Counted from the first letter of the stretch, positions 28,801 to 35,824 are shown. The stretch: DNA of 64,000 nt from Chromatiales bacterium (GCA_020445565.1 JAGRGI010000062.1:16952-80951); one strand, 5' to 3'. The notes: generated from the sequence alone by a model not told the origin. Numbers and translations: made by a program.

Positions 28801-30814
28801 CCGGCCGCATCTCGGCCTCGCCCGCGACCCGCTCGCCGCCCTGGTAGAGTCGTACCGAGTTTGGGTCGAACCGATCCTGGTCCAGCACTTCGGAAAGCGA
28901 GATGGCCACAACCACCCCGGTACCGATGCCTTCCTCACCGTCCGCCGGGTGGATCTCCAGCACCCGAAGCGGCTGGCGGAGCAAGGTCAATTGGACATCG
29001 ACGACCTGCCCTGCCTTCGCCAGATGCGCCGTCCCCTCGGCCTGAAGACCGGTCCGGTTCTGCCGGGCGAACAGACGTTGTTGGCCCAGTGCCAGGGGAA
29101 GCACGGCGATTTCCTTGCGCTCATCCACCCGCTGGGCGATCGGTGCCGTTGGCGTTCGAACCAGACTGGCGCCACCGGCCGGTTCACCGCCTTGCACACG
29201 GATACGGGCAAATCCTATCGGCGCGCGGGCGCGCAACAGTAGGTATTGACCGCCCGAGACCATCCCCGGCAGGGCCAAGGCCTGTTCTCGTTTGCGGTCC
29301 AGCGGTAAACCGGCCAGGGTGTAGTAGGTCCGCTGGCCGTCCTGGACCGCTTTGAACAGCAACAGCTGCTCGCCCTTTTTGAGCCGTGGCGGTTTCAATA
29401 AAATCAGATTCGCGGCCCTGGCGAGTTCGCTGCCGGACAGGTCGAGTACAAAACTGCCGACAACCAGATAGTCCTCTGTCGGTGGTTGCGGCAGGCCGGA
29501 CACCGGCCACAGGCGGGCAGGCACATGGGCGGCCAGGCTCCCCTTGGGGATCTCGACCCGCCACAGCTCTGCGGTCTCCAGGCGGCCACCCGCCGGCCCC
29601 AGCAGGCGCGCGCCCTGCATGATGCCCGGATGACGCGCATGCAATGTCACCCCACCCTCCCGCAGGCTGGCGGCGTCCATCGCGGGCGAGGCAACCACGA
29701 AGGTGCCTGTCAGACCCGATTCCTCGCGGTACAACAGCAGATCGCGCAAGGCCGGTTCGGGCCGATACGGGGATTCATCGCTGAGGCGAAACGCCGCCTG
29801 CTGTTCCACGGCGATGACCGTGCCGCTGGGTAGATTGTCGGCGCCGATCAGATCGGCACGGGCAGAGACCGTGCCCGCGTCCTGAAGAAACAGAGCTTCG
29901 GGTAAGGGCGCGAAACTCACCTGTACGGACGGTGCGACATCAACCTCCTTCACACCCTGCAAGGGCTTGCCGGCTTGGGGCAGCGGTGGCGCCGACGGCG
30001 CCGCGTCGGCCCGGACCAGAACGACCGTGGACAGCTGAACCAGCCGGTAGAGCGGCCTGGAATCGTCAACCGTCGACGTGACGGCATCAAGCGGAATCCA
30101 GGCAAGCTGCCTGCGGTCGAAACCCACAACGAGGACCCCATCGGCGAGGGGCTGATTAAGCCGCATCTCCAGCGGCGCATTGAGGTGATCGGCGCCGGCA
30201 TAGAGCTCGGCCGCCCAGACCGGCGTCCACCCCAGCGGCAGGGGCAAGGGCAAGCCCTGGGCGGAAAGGCCCGTCGCGAACAGGTCCGTCTGCCGCTCGA
30301 AGGCGCCCGGCCTGACCAGAAGTTCGGCCTGTCCATCCGGCAAACTGATGCTGGTGCCCAAGCGAAAGTCGAATACCCCTACCGCAGTCCGCTGGGTCAA
30401 ACGCGCATCCATGGCACGCCAAACCGCGCCGGGTTTGGGCGCAAGCTGACGGAAAACCTCCGTGTAGCCGTTGGCCGATACCCGCAAAGACGTGGCTTCG
30501 GCAGACGCCGCGAGGTGGTATCGACCGTTTTCGTCGGCTTGACCGTGGCCCGAACCCGGCTTGCCTTCGCTGGCTGACCAGAGCTCCACCATCGCTCCGG
30601 ACATTGCCCGACCGGAACGGTCATCCAGGACCGAGCCGAAAATAGAGGACGCCGTTTCAGCCCTGGCTTGAGAAACCAGGAAAAACAGAACAAACAGCAG
30701 AGGGAGAACGATAGCGGCTGGGGAAAAACCGCCTTTCGGCGACAGGCATGTAAGATCCGAAGCACGACAAGCTTCGAAACCTCGCGGCAAGTTGACCCGA
30801 ATTTGTCCCGACAT
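16856..30814 (-). CDS. Giant exported multidomain protein (about 4652 aa) with propeller-, CARDB- and cadherin-like modules and C-terminal lamin-tail-like domain
   Basis: The ATG at 30814 follows GGGGA by seven bases; a TTG 15 bases upstream is the alternative. A long n-region precedes a hydrophobic signal (AAIVLPLLFVLFFLVSQARA). Modules in order are: a carboxypeptidase-regulatory-like domain (about 50-115); Big_5-like Ig units (about 615-720 and 1205-1300); LVIVD/propeller-like stretches (about 1310-1550 and 1780-1990) flanking a glucodextranase-like beta domain; a Cys-containing helical region of unknown fold (about 2000-2430); CARDB-like units (about 2430-2700); a DUF11-like unit (about 2800-2920); further unassigned beta regions; and about eight cadherin/Big_9-like repeats (about 3700-4500). 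The end looks like a lamin-tail domain (INEIVPSQARIELYNPAG, ITGWTIAGYP). Acidic DxDxDG loops suggest calcium binding. It is the first gene of the operon. Its function is unknown; adhesion or matrix scaffolding is inference. Confidence 0.9.
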   Translation of the reverse strand: MSGQIRVNLPRGFEACRASDLTCLSPKGGFSPAAIVLPLLFVLFFLVSQARAETASSIFGSVLDDRSGRAMSGAMVELWSASEGKPGSGHGQADENGRYHLAASAEATSLRVSANGYTEVFRQLAPKPGAVWRAMDARLTQRTAVGVFDFRLGTSISLPDGQAELLVRPGAFERQTDLFATGLSAQGLPLPLPLGWTPVWAAELYAGADHLNAPLEMRLNQPLADGVLVVGFDRRQLAWIPLDAVTSTVDDSRPLYRLVQLSTVVLVRADAAPSAPPLPQAGKPLQGVKEVDVAPSVQVSFAPLPEALFLQDAGTVSARADLIGADNLPSGTVIAVEQQAAFRLSDESPYRPEPALRDLLLYREESGLTGTFVVASPAMDAASLREGGVTLHARHPGIMQGARLLGPAGGRLETAELWRVEIPKGSLAAHVPARLWPVSGLPQPPTEDYLVVGSFVLDLSGSELARAANLILLKPPRLKKGEQLLLFKAVQDGQRTYYTLAGLPLDRKREQALALPGMVSGGQYLLLRARAPIGFARIRVQGGEPAGGASLVRTPTAPIAQRVDERKEIAVLPLALGQQRLFARQNRTGLQAEGTAHLAKAGQVVDVQLTLLRQPLRVLEIHPADGEEGIGTGVVVAISLSEVLDQDRFDPNSVRLYQGGERVAGEAEMRPDGRSLLIRPSRLLKETTAYRVEIGPELVDRYGTRLAGNQANGAHVTSFTTQDNTPPEPPEAGRIVAGTPDAAGIARISASQGTVEAGVLVTVRNTRTGVNVSVQAEDDGSFALSIAAGLIDKLEMVLLDQSGNEHVLDIGRVTPPPGTAVLDGDGGAIHGERGTAVVIPKGLVGPDTIVRTHPLDARDMPNPFSRDMPGFIAGAMSFDLSGFEVADLLEMELSIDGYPDLTTRDRIPLFRIDRELAIPSDLQPGALLKVKLSARDQAHQAAELAAEIEIVAKPSGAERQTAVFDGAPSLQLELPRQATPGQTIRIRARGDPPNIKFRFPASPILTGDEQFLLFAVREVDGKPFWDLADKAALKTLDDGSRVIETASPPYRGIRKDTSQLVMAVFASGSLAFVQAINGTMLASDLTHNFLQSASTKGVVGAVGADKGVREGLKGIHETSSGIANAYTNSLRGFQGLHALGTSIQSLTNWPDRNPHEFSVIPVPAGVPAQINVVDQDTNTRIFATDIPALPPGSLSEVLVLGEDDNDLQVTGVVSPANYAVPVDATLAVSFSHLIEPGTLTDKSFKIVDAQGNSVPARRDTRQSKDQTSYLATLTPERPLATETRYTLVVTGAIRRAGKAPEQGGGLKQDFEFVFTTGGGLEPAGKVDLPWAKSFDVADDVLLVSQRQPDQGVNSFVTVDARDVAKPRLLKRTPLSLDRYGPIWSVRMMPNVDFAGRNGQPVKGDLALVSAGNSGTFSSIQVYDINRPENPEFRSNTLVSLPLDVLQDTAKLLVMPTLSSSMRSEDMKVDIMNPAGTALSARQFIGSLDLQWEIKDYFTANIDGIPKTTAYPWKVVTDAGHTAYFINQGIGLMTVDLSKAIPQGTPKTRGERFGPSYIPKDKAGAIVVRDDGRQATVSEQFAISSPAHLANAGDRVTVSGAIKDPRVATIHINGFKATVERSPDDQGLAFSLKDLPLVEGLNTLRATAYTADGTELDSVSQWVLRDYASNPLAGPGTVTLNLPSLSVVNAETVVVSAGVKNAGRFDELWINGRIVAHCGSTAKHMRRTTEDRAALSGSVCEGSAEIPLQPGINTIVATAINLDEEFPQPYSAADLWVEEGLVLAVKNDLDIFDSSGLVKMHHVAVGPEGQPGKAMRVSVARGVMVDVDDDGKTGIEENEDGDDITLFDEHRNLALLGEAGAERLTFVDITEPHKAKVIGRIPTGYATYSAVALPDEGIAFVAADEALLTIDLKRANHDGLLDLDGNGRDDRILSSLPIKGGGAQDIRLDVDKGLIYVLQRDQGVLIYRRANACSRDYGVDVTQTPVPREVRFSTQDQERIRLLRGLLEGMQGEHCAGQGFALNKNTALLSQGSSACIWSDDGQCSTAYQPGLSDYDFELIVPADRVEAAKSCAVAMEEAIHAQPGLETADVTVFPIRDTGLKYAYRDVRPVTGTNCGGGDDPYGDLCLGRNGNILRWALEGEWVRAGDEVYNNGFDLARILTLLQRPIHPPVGGKAEPFSERFDPKSGKTVPILDGDAEIEPTHVPRLEGLEWSCLEDFALNQSGARIRIKGVGLGDVPIQSPDYLKHLHKAAKAGIRTVYGLLLSSDAGNRHLLDSDRTEYRSDKGCLTKTQKPEAVESIDDFSYKRCEGFTEYIASRALLSAKLQLLDDDGRRLLTDEQALMAYRMYRHKADIAPQIADEEKANQFIIDVLSFIDQVAGNDRVNAVHQRTVEHFTDGKERKERLDLCEDVYLPRYKPERGAEELRLKVPARLYNSSYERTRAVNLAFYHDDRELARVSCDLQPGESHFLTKKGNLPKRCFDLDPKLGQAKSPDDKKALSKKPLFEIKPVLTGIHRVQLLADPDERFSEYDKANNYDGFYYYLIGKNSDAKPLRTDNVRPPPPRELPDPPASSACLIGERAPPSPRVQLIALADRQYQTAVSPGGKVDLSWIVRNTGNEDLSDVYVQDSRLGRIDLPDLAAGKAHTLDRELAIADDRDRPMLGVSTVRGLDTARNSVGPVSSLVKINVVRPPRGSPVVTIYSPPRQDPPFETQAEQMPVWGYVESAEPLAWVKVGDTQVNVVKEPDGRYRFETESPDKYVKLPADATTRIIATAQTLSGGSANDEVDVVRRKPAKPEPGQSDTLLRVVKRVKSPGLEGWHERVKARPGDRLAYRIEIINDGPSDLTQVTLSDLDLIQPFTQAGSGTNNTHLYALDLPPTAPFDLAAGAREQKDLIYQLPDDAGGGLLANRAYAAGVDSRGRPVAASDQAEVLIDAPPVKGDKIGGLTLDPGIVLLRKPSGDPKNPTRPEHITVQLKVTRVADGVDVTRSAETHYQDLGQILNPQAVFGEMPGPVNPVLKAIWDEIKGYLTKRIQRKLDEKTKQATGGLVTPKVPPVAKVTFGPDGKMTASGAGITIIRAVHKSPEGKVIYSNYALVIVGIGFVESIDIQPRSFASFGPQAGQYLTNLLAQKITGDDSYRLLEADIPMFLVPPMTDLTLWQKYVSDNGSYLANWLGSTGFAELTSVKLDFLGGAISGLDILEAARKLLKTIPPVTVVLPPPAPPVPVRVPVGWFLAQLVGPLATQMVTFEAEGGSVSVRSSFPKGFVSALKPGLSRVTGTLDFSRSGFGKAKDDFLAFVGPKLLSTELRPVQARDYPVLPRGATEADILLAGQAKGSATLELEVWEPDRQAPALPAKRVKAITLTIRVVDPPQNPADGLAPIVVDPVRASEVIVPQGGPRRLRIKLLEKAVQSDYEIHVASSDRSVVAWARASEITIQAGRTGKVLSFVRIGQEETKPVSGKDASKDKPLGVSLPSNADLVNYVGGGRMDAYLQSLLPELSPERIAKYRKKAVQAAVPGCPFSGDLPLSLLADSPSEGLGNISLDIKIGFAAGTDDDGAPSCQLLLKSYALGFPAPNLFHEHRFDAGLTSGGYLLDDHGEKDDRTAVFVDNKGTALRVADLLTWMPFGGFGLQPSDAYTGLTFEREIKGKTPGQAHAGVQSGAFFLGDTRADTYLPNKGMGGLTVTVTQTDESGKRPPLCEDLYYVTFLHSPLDIRLQGASRSRGEADGMAQLDIHIDKQPTSGELSAGKRMDRSAFEYRYKPKKTGVDLFRYKVREGELQSKACSVYVAVVKLPDITLPPVRLELPPPFCLPTYVATEKNKPVDVTLLGFTLRSKIPGLPFADLTFDEFKPQGAMQKELLEYFGYDKEQPVPFKGKVEGFSRKSKIGITSVRYVPDKDTFGLDLFFYKVNDGTEDSHYCPVVVDVFDTPVDEPPEAISKTHDCSARNAPVKSLFGGMDPEGEPLAIELAPGGAPAHGAVIEMGPVLHAYKHTRREFTYLPRKDFSGPDNVVFVVRDPKQNADAGYVDFKVNQPPVCTEIADRIPIDADEVRVLPIFMDDPDDCGDRLEARVRRMPTKGVITAVDKDSISYRPFKTVTAGPDSFSYVADDGLNQSEPCEVSVVVEPNEPPKAIGQSVVVQKNSRHTDPRNRITLAGDDEPSQELTFHFPASSDRGGQVHGAQRVSPHAMLVTYAPPPDFAGIDGFRFLADDGKKKSSPASVHIRVNTPPIVHPDDATTDEDVPVTIAVLDNDEDPDGRQLRLDRFDAVGFGADGVGVADISRDGDALRVVPRSGYFGQFGFHYQILDADDASAEQPGLVTVTVAHVNHPPKARDDSVTTDEDVPVAIDVLANDSDPDKDDELYVDSVTRAQHGQVSNQGGKVLYEPAPDWSGKDGFHYTVRDQDGAEAGADVAITVKPVNDPPFIPDQSYFLWCCNPAKFDVLKEASDPDSKINYGSLAVVQPPHKGKAEVRAEQHDIRYGPNLAYRGKTEMRVTVADQQGAVSNPAKITLTIGMLAGMINEIVPSQARIELYNPAGSVDITGWTIAGYPIGSNPQREHYSQPPADPNRPPASQFAPKSYLVLTMLGVDLRFGRIELRDAGGRLREAVEPDKTCYQREAGGARSLAKRWDGFAAMSPCLEYHWVDSPTLGEAN
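17530..19660 (-). repeat. Tandem cadherin-like/Big_9 repeats in the 4652-aa giant
   Basis: About eight units of 80-110 residues can be read. They share the pattern DEDVPV.I.VL.ND.DPD, a late F.Y.V.D..G element, and a proline-rich linker such as VNDPP, VNHPP, VNTPP or PNEPP. The last two DEDVP units are the most regular; earlier units are diverged. Confidence 0.75.
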
Positions 30815-30839
30815 CAAGTTTCCCCACAAACTTCCGGGG

Positions 30840-30852
30840 CTTTTGCCAAAAG
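30840..30852. promoter_or_regulatory. Inverted repeat CTTTTG-C-CAAAAG, possible operator
   Basis: Perfect six-base arms around one central base lie just downstream of, and touching, the candidate -10 element of the giant operon, close to the expected transcription start. That position would suit a repressor. No regulator gene is adjacent and the match to any known operator is unknown. Confidence 0.3.
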
Positions 30853-30879
30853 TATATGGGCTTGATGGGGGAACCTGAT
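30851..30879 (-). promoter_or_regulatory. Candidate promoter of the giant-protein operon
   Basis: Reading the minus strand, TATACT (30856-30851) matches the sigma70 -10 consensus at five of six positions and would place the start about 30 bases before the ATG at 30814. The -35 position holds only a poor match (ATCAGG). That position lies inside the perfect palindrome CCTGATCAGG (30874-30883), so an activator may be needed. This is a by-eye prediction. Confidence 0.35.
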
Positions 30880-31138
30880 CAGGAAAAATACCCGCGCTCC
30901 TGACTCACATCAGCCGAATACCTATGTTTTTGTTTCCAGGAGCACGTGGTTGGGAGCCCGCTTGGCCAATCCGGATACGGCCCATGGCGGCGGCATTCAA
31001 TCCAGGGGCTTAGGCTCCCGTTCAGGACACACCGCCGAGACGAATCCACATGGGCGTGGGCAACGTAGGAACTTTGGCAATCGGCGCAATCGCGTGGCCC
31101 CCCTCTGCTCAGGAATGACCCATCACAGGAGTCAGAAC

Positions 31139-32845
31139 ATGTCTGGACCGATACTGAGAAAACTCACTTTTCGCTGCGAAATCCGCTGGTTTGCTTTTCT
31201 GGTACCCAGAATTCCAGATCGTTCGCCCGGAAGACGAAACGTCGGCATGTTGATCGCGTCACTGTTGATCGCAAGCGCATGGGCCCAGGCCGAGGCCCGT
31301 GACTATCAGATAGCCATCCAACTGCCGCCTGATCCCTGCGCCACCGGTCAGCTCAAATTCAACACGGGTCCGTGGCCAAGCCTGCCGCTGACCGTCATGG
31401 GTGAGCCGGCCCGGCTTTTTCCGGCCGATCCTGACAGCTACACGGGAGCTCCGATCCCCATCCGGCGTACACCAGAACGCCCGCTGGTGCTGATTGTGGA
31501 TGGCAATGGTTTCGGACTGGACGACTACGACGATATGAGTAGTTATCTGGCCGGAAAGGGTTTCAACGTCATGGTGATCGACCGTCCCCGCGACAATGGC
31601 CCCGATCCCATCCAGCAGGCGCTCTCGGCCATCGCGACGGCGCTTGCTACGCTGAGCCTGCCAGATGACACACCGGTGGGGTTGATCGGACACAGCCGTG
31701 GCGGACAAATCGCGATCGAGACGATCATTGCGAATCACGGCGCGGCAAACGGATACAACATCGACCTGGCGGTATTGCTCTCGCCGAAGCTCGACAACGG
31801 TACCTCGACGATACTCGACCCGGAACAGCTGCCGGCCCTGGCCAGCATTTACGGTTCCCAGGACAATGACGTTGGCGGTCTGACCGATACCCTGAACGAT
31901 GCCATCGCCGCCTACGACCGTTCCGGTGATGAGAACAGCACCACCTGCCACAGCGCAAATCCTGTGGGCTGCCCCTATGTGCCGCAGATGCACCGTCTCA
32001 TGGTCTATATCCATGGCGCCGATCACTCCGGCCTGGTGAATCGGCCGGTGGGGTTCGCCCCCGTCGGAGAGGAATGGGACCCCTACAACAACTACCTGTC
32101 CCGCTCTGACCAGTTCTGCATCGCCAAGGCATACACCCTGGCGATGCTGGAATGGACGCTGAACGGCGACGAACTCTGGAAAGCGATGGTACATACAGAG
32201 CATGTACCATCGTCGATCCGGACGATGACGACCGCGGCGCCGGACGAACTCGGCAACCCGGCCGGTACGCCGGTACGTCTGGGCCTGCAACTCAGCCCTG
32301 GCAAACGCAGCGTCATCGAAAACTTCGAGGACGGTAGCTGGAACATCGCTTCACAGACACCGAACGTCCTGTTGCAATTGCTCACGGAGGGCCAGACAGC
32401 CGGTACGACGTACAACAACCGCCATGTCAGCAAGATTGCCGCGCTGGGTTGGACGCAACACGACAACTGGCAACTGATCGGTTTCACCGTGCCGTTCGGC
32501 AGGCGTGATGTAAGCAATTTCTCGCATTTGTCGGTACGGCTGGGCCAATTTGCCGATTTCACCAACCCACTGGTGGGCAACACACCAAACACAGAACCCG
32601 CGGTGCTCATTGGGCTTTATGATGGCGAATCGTCAGACTGGACGTGGTCGGAGCACCACGGAAGGATCTTACCGGCGGACAAGCGCCCGAACGGCCAGTA
32701 CCAAAGCGTGATGAGCACGTTGAAGATTCCCCTGACGGCCTTCAACGGCCTCGACAAGTCCGCGATTCAGGCTGTCTACCTGGCACTTCCCGCCGGCACG
32801 CAAGGCACGCTCTTGATGGACAGTCTGGAGTGGGTAAAGGAGTGA
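31139..32845 (+). CDS. Exported alpha/beta-hydrolase with C-terminal beta-sandwich-like domain
   Basis: This is a 568-residue protein. The ATG at 31139 has AGGAG seven bases upstream; an internal ATG at 31247 would give a more compact signal peptide (MLIASLLIASAWAQAEA) but has a poor ribosome site. The central region has the alpha/beta-hydrolase order: a strand before DGNGFGLDDYDD, then VMVIDRPRDN, then the nucleophile elbow GHSRGGQ with Ser near residue 185. A later HGADHSG may supply the catalytic His. The C-terminal 200 residues (VIENFEDGSW...LLMDSLEW) resemble a jelly-roll carbohydrate-binding-type fold. An esterase or lipase acting outside the cytoplasm is the likely class; the substrate is unknown. 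It is the only plus-strand gene, divergent from the giant operon and convergent with nfi. Confidence 0.8.
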   Translation: MSGPILRKLTFRCEIRWFAFLVPRIPDRSPGRRNVGMLIASLLIASAWAQAEARDYQIAIQLPPDPCATGQLKFNTGPWPSLPLTVMGEPARLFPADPDSYTGAPIPIRRTPERPLVLIVDGNGFGLDDYDDMSSYLAGKGFNVMVIDRPRDNGPDPIQQALSAIATALATLSLPDDTPVGLIGHSRGGQIAIETIIANHGAANGYNIDLAVLLSPKLDNGTSTILDPEQLPALASIYGSQDNDVGGLTDTLNDAIAAYDRSGDENSTTCHSANPVGCPYVPQMHRLMVYIHGADHSGLVNRPVGFAPVGEEWDPYNNYLSRSDQFCIAKAYTLAMLEWTLNGDELWKAMVHTEHVPSSIRTMTTAAPDELGNPAGTPVRLGLQLSPGKRSVIENFEDGSWNIASQTPNVLLQLLTEGQTAGTTYNNRHVSKIAALGWTQHDNWQLIGFTVPFGRRDVSNFSHLSVRLGQFADFTNPLVGNTPNTEPAVLIGLYDGESSDWTWSEHHGRILPADKRPNGQYQSVMSTLKIPLTAFNGLDKSAIQAVYLALPAGTQGTLLMDSLEWVKE

Positions 32846-32896
32846 GTTAACAGTTGGTTCGGTGTCGCAAGCCCGTGATGCACTCCTGGCAGGCCA

Positions 32897-33547
32897 TCAG
32901 CCCGATGCCAAACGATGAGCATGTCGGGTGGTTTCCGGCAGTTTGTAGCGGGTGGTGCAGTTCATCACCCACTGCACGGCGGCCTCAAGGTCGATCCGGT
33001 GGCCGATGGAGACATAGATAGGTTTGACCCCGGGGCGGGTACGCAGCACGGCGCCGATGGTTTCCTGTTTGTGAACCAGCGCGGCCCACTCCCCCCGGCC
33101 CTGCGGGACCGGCCCGTGTTCGCCGACCAGCAGGGTCTTGCCGACACCGATGCTGGGCAGGCCGCTGAGCAGTCCCAGGTGACAGGCGATGCCGAAGCGG
33201 CGCGGATGAGCCAGGCCGTGGCCGTCGACCAGCAGCAGATCCGGCGGGGTCTGGAGCTTTTCCAGGGCGGCGAGCACCACGGGGGTTTCACGGAAGGAAA
33301 GCAGACCGGGAACGTAGGGAAAGCGGGTCGGCTCACGGGCGATGGCGCTTTCCAACAGCTCCAGGCCCGGATAGGCGAGCAGTGCCACCCCGGCCCTGGC
33401 GATGTTGCCCTGGTCTTCGAAACCCACATCGACACCAGCGATGAAGCGAACAGGCCCGACATCGTCTTCGCGGATCACCTGCCCGGCCAGGTCCTTTTGC
33501 AGGGCGATGGCCTGTTTCGGCGTGAGATCCCAGGCGTTGGCGGTCAC
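32897..33547 (-). CDS. nfi: Endonuclease V
   Basis: Endonuclease V nicks DNA at the second phosphodiester bond 3' to deoxyinosine and other deaminated bases. The 216-residue product shows the family signatures: GVDVGF with the first catalytic Asp (about residue 40), [12 protein letters not shown], and [14 protein letters not shown] with the second catalytic Asp, then GVGKTLL. I prefer the GTG at 33547 because it overlaps the stop of the transporter gene (GTGA), has GGGAA upstream and fits the length of E. coli Nfi. An ATG at 33571 lacks a ribosome site. It is the last gene of the trp-accD-aroC block and converges on the hydrolase gene 51 bases away. No clear terminator is visible in that gap. 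Confidence 0.93.
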   Translation of the reverse strand: MTANAWDLTPKQAIALQKDLAGQVIREDDVGPVRFIAGVDVGFEDQGNIARAGVALLAYPGLELLESAIAREPTRFPYVPGLLSFRETPVVLAALEKLQTPPDLLLVDGHGLAHPRRFGIACHLGLLSGLPSIGVGKTLLVGEHGPVPQGRGEWAALVHKQETIGAVLRTRPGVKPIYVSIGHRIDLEAAVQWVMNCTTRYKLPETTRHAHRLASG

Positions 33548-34695
33548 TTGCGTTCCCGGCTCACGCCCCATTGGGCGAAGGCCCAGGCGAGGCTGCCGAC
33601 GGCGGCGGCGATCATGAAGGTGGCCCAGGGGCCGACGCTGTCCCAGAGGTAACCGCTGCCCAGCGTACCCAGTGCACCGCCAGCACCGAAGCTGACGCTG
33701 CTGTACAGGGCCTGCCCCATGCCCTGGTTACGGCCGCGAAAGTAGCGATGCACCAATTGGATGGCGGAGGCGTGATAGGTGCCGAAGCTGGCGGCGTGCA
33801 GGATTTGGGCGAACAGCAGCATCGGCAGGGACTCGACGAAGTTGCCGATCAGCACCCAGCGTATCGCCGCCAGGCCGAGGCTCCAGGCAAGTACACGAGC
33901 AGCGCCGAAGCGGTCCAGCAGACGATGCATGACCACGAACACCACCACCTCGGCGATCACCCCCAGGGCCCAGAGTTGGCCGATAAGGGATTTGCTGTAG
34001 CCCTCGCTTTCCAGGTAGATCGAATAAAAGCCGTAGTAGGCGCCATGACCGGCCTGGAGCAGGAAACAGGCGAGCAGGAAGGTCAGCACCTCGGGGCGGC
34101 GCAGGACGCGACGCAAGGGATCGTGATGTTCCGGGTGCGGCGGATCGGGAGGCTCGGCCACCCACAGGCTGCTGAACCAGATGCCGAGATAGAGAAACAC
34201 CATTGCCCAGGGCAGCAGACCGACGCCGTAACGCTCCAGGGTTGGGCCCAGCGCCGCTACGGTGACCACGAAGCCCAGCGACCCCCACAGGCGGATACGG
34301 GTGTAGCGGTGGACATCGTTGCCCAGGTGGTTGAGAGTGGCCGCCTCGAACTGTGGCAGGGAAGCGTTCCAGAAAAAGCTGAATCCGCCCATCACCAGCA
34401 CCAGCCACCAGAAGTCGTTGCCCAGGAACACGCCCAGAAACAACAGCACGCAGATGAACGAGGCGATACGCACCAGGGCCAGGCGCAGCCCGGTGCGCTC
34501 GGCGATCCAGCCCCAGAAGGTGGGGGCGATGACCTTGGTGCCCAGCACCACGGCCATCAGTTCACCGATCTCGGCGGCGGAGAAGCCCAGGGATTGCAGG
34601 TACAGGCCCCAGAACGGGGCCAAGGCGCCAAGGGAGGCAAAATAGAAGCCGTAAAAGCTGGACAGGCGCCAGTAGGGTACCGTGCTCGCGGACAT
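33544..34695 (-). CDS. MFS transporter, HcaT (3-phenylpropionate permease)-like
   Basis: This is a 383-residue integral membrane protein with about twelve hydrophobic segments. It begins [19 protein letters not shown] at the ATG at 34695; the frame upstream of it is arginine- and proline-rich and overlaps aroC, so it is not translated. Features typical of the HcaT-like MFS branch include [21 protein letters not shown] in the first two helices, [11 protein letters not shown] and [10 protein letters not shown] in the middle, and [18 protein letters not shown] near the C-terminus. It lies 19 bases after aroC and overlaps nfi by four bases. The HcaT label reflects family resemblance only and the real substrate is unknown. 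Confidence 0.88.
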   Translation of the reverse strand: MSASTVPYWRLSSFYGFYFASLGALAPFWGLYLQSLGFSAAEIGELMAVVLGTKVIAPTFWGWIAERTGLRLALVRIASFICVLLFLGVFLGNDFWWLVLVMGGFSFFWNASLPQFEAATLNHLGNDVHRYTRIRLWGSLGFVVTVAALGPTLERYGVGLLPWAMVFLYLGIWFSSLWVAEPPDPPHPEHHDPLRRVLRRPEVLTFLLACFLLQAGHGAYYGFYSIYLESEGYSKSLIGQLWALGVIAEVVVFVVMHRLLDRFGAARVLAWSLGLAAIRWVLIGNFVESLPMLLFAQILHAASFGTYHASAIQLVHRYFRGRNQGMGQALYSSVSFGAGGALGTLGSGYLWDSVGPWATFMIAAAVGSLAWAFAQWGVSRERK

Positions 34696-34714
34696 GGCAG
34701 GCGAGCCGAAAGCC

Positions 34715-35815
34715 TCAGGGCGCCCTGGCGGGAACCACCGGTGTCTCGGAACGCACCTCGGCATTCTGGCCGCGATGCCGCAGCAAATGATCCATCAGCA
34801 CAATCGCGAGCATGGCCTCGGCGATGGGCGTGGCGCGGATGCCGACGCAGGGGTCATGGCGGCCGGTGGTGACGACTTCCACGGGATTGCCCTGCTTGTC
34901 GATGGTGCGGCCGGGGATGCGGATACTGGACGTGGGCTTGAGCGCCAGACGGGCGACGATGTCCTGCCCGCTGGAGATCCCGCCCAGCACACCGCCGGCC
35001 TCATTGCCGATGAAGCCATCCGGGGTGATCTCGTCACGATGTTCGGTACCTTTTTGCGCGACGCAGCCGAATCCGGCACCGATCTCCACCCCTTTTACGG
35101 CATTGATGCCCACCAGCGCATGGGCGATGTCTGCATCCAGGCGGTCGAAGATGGGTTCGCCCAGGCCGGGGGGCACGCCGGTGGCGACCACGGTGATCTC
35201 GGCGCCCACGGAATTACCCTCCTTGCGCAGCGCGTCCATGTAGGCTTCCATCTCGGCGACCTTGCCGGAGTCGGGGCAAAAGAAGGAGTTGTTCTCCACC
35301 TCGTTCCAGTCGACGCTCTCCACCTTGATGGGGCCCAGCTGGGAAAGATAGCCGCGAATCTCCACGCCGAGATGTTCGCGCAGGTACTTCTTGGCGATGC
35401 CGCCGGCGGCCACGCGCATGGCGGTCTCGCGGGCCGAGGAACGGCCGCCACCGCGATAATCGCGGATACCGTACTTCTGCTCGTAGGTGTAATCCGCGTG
35501 GCCGGGGCGAAAGCGATCCATGATTTTGCTGTAGTCCTTGGAGCGCTGATCGGTGTTGTGGATGATCAGGCCGATGGGGGCGCCCGTGGTGCGGCCCTCG
35601 AACACGCCGGAGAGGATCTGCACCTCGTCGGCCTCGCGCCGCTGGGTGGTGTGGCGGCTGGTACCGGGTTTGCGCCGGTCCAGATCGTGCTGCAGATCGG
35701 CCTCACTCAGCGCCATTCCCGGCGGACAGCCGTCGACGATACAGCCGATGGCGGGACCGTGGCTCTCGCCGAAGCCGGTCACACAGAACAATTTGCCGAT
35801 ACTGTTACCGGACAT
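34715..35815 (-). CDS. aroC: Chorismate synthase
   Basis: AroC converts 5-enolpyruvylshikimate-3-phosphate to chorismate using reduced FMN, the last step of the shikimate pathway that feeds the trp genes nearby. The 366-residue product has the normal length and the signatures [18 protein letters not shown] at the N-terminus, [29 protein letters not shown] (split motif, about residues 100-130) and the C-terminal [10 protein letters not shown]. The start ATG at 35815 begins [10 protein letters not shown], as usual for the family. It lies nine bases after the small hypothetical gene and 19 bases before the transporter gene, in one operon. Confidence 0.98.
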   Translation of the reverse strand: MSGNSIGKLFCVTGFGESHGPAIGCIVDGCPPGMALSEADLQHDLDRRKPGTSRHTTQRREADEVQILSGVFEGRTTGAPIGLIIHNTDQRSKDYSKIMDRFRPGHADYTYEQKYGIRDYRGGGRSSARETAMRVAAGGIAKKYLREHLGVEIRGYLSQLGPIKVESVDWNEVENNSFFCPDSGKVAEMEAYMDALRKEGNSVGAEITVVATGVPPGLGEPIFDRLDADIAHALVGINAVKGVEIGAGFGCVAQKGTEHRDEITPDGFIGNEAGGVLGGISSGQDIVARLALKPTSSIRIPGRTIDKQGNPVEVVTTGRHDPCVGIRATPIAEAMLAIVLMDHLLRHRGQNAEVRSETPVVPARAP

Positions 35816-35824
35816 GGCTATACC

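Larger units (their letters stand above)
30815..31138. other. Divergent intergenic region
   Basis: This 324-base gap separates the giant operon (minus) from the exported hydrolase gene (plus). It holds the candidate minus-strand promoter with two palindromes. On the plus side, GGGAGCC (30952-30958) and GGCTCCC (31013-31019) form inverted arms around a GGCC/GGCC pair, possibly a structured leader. I could not find a convincing plus-strand promoter, a tRNA or a small gene in it. Confidence 0.5.

Noticed and set aside
1..30814. Giant operon as a known type VI or type I secretion locus
   Set aside because: No Tss, ABC transporter, membrane fusion or RTX features are present in the window. The PpkA resemblance concerns only the VWA proteins.
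32846..32896. Bidirectional terminator between the hydrolase gene and nfi
   Set aside because: I could not find complementary arms of useful length in the 51-base gap.
33548..33571. Upstream ATG for nfi at 33571
   Set aside because: It has no ribosome site and adds residues not seen in Nfi; the GTG at 33547 overlaps the previous stop and fits the family length.
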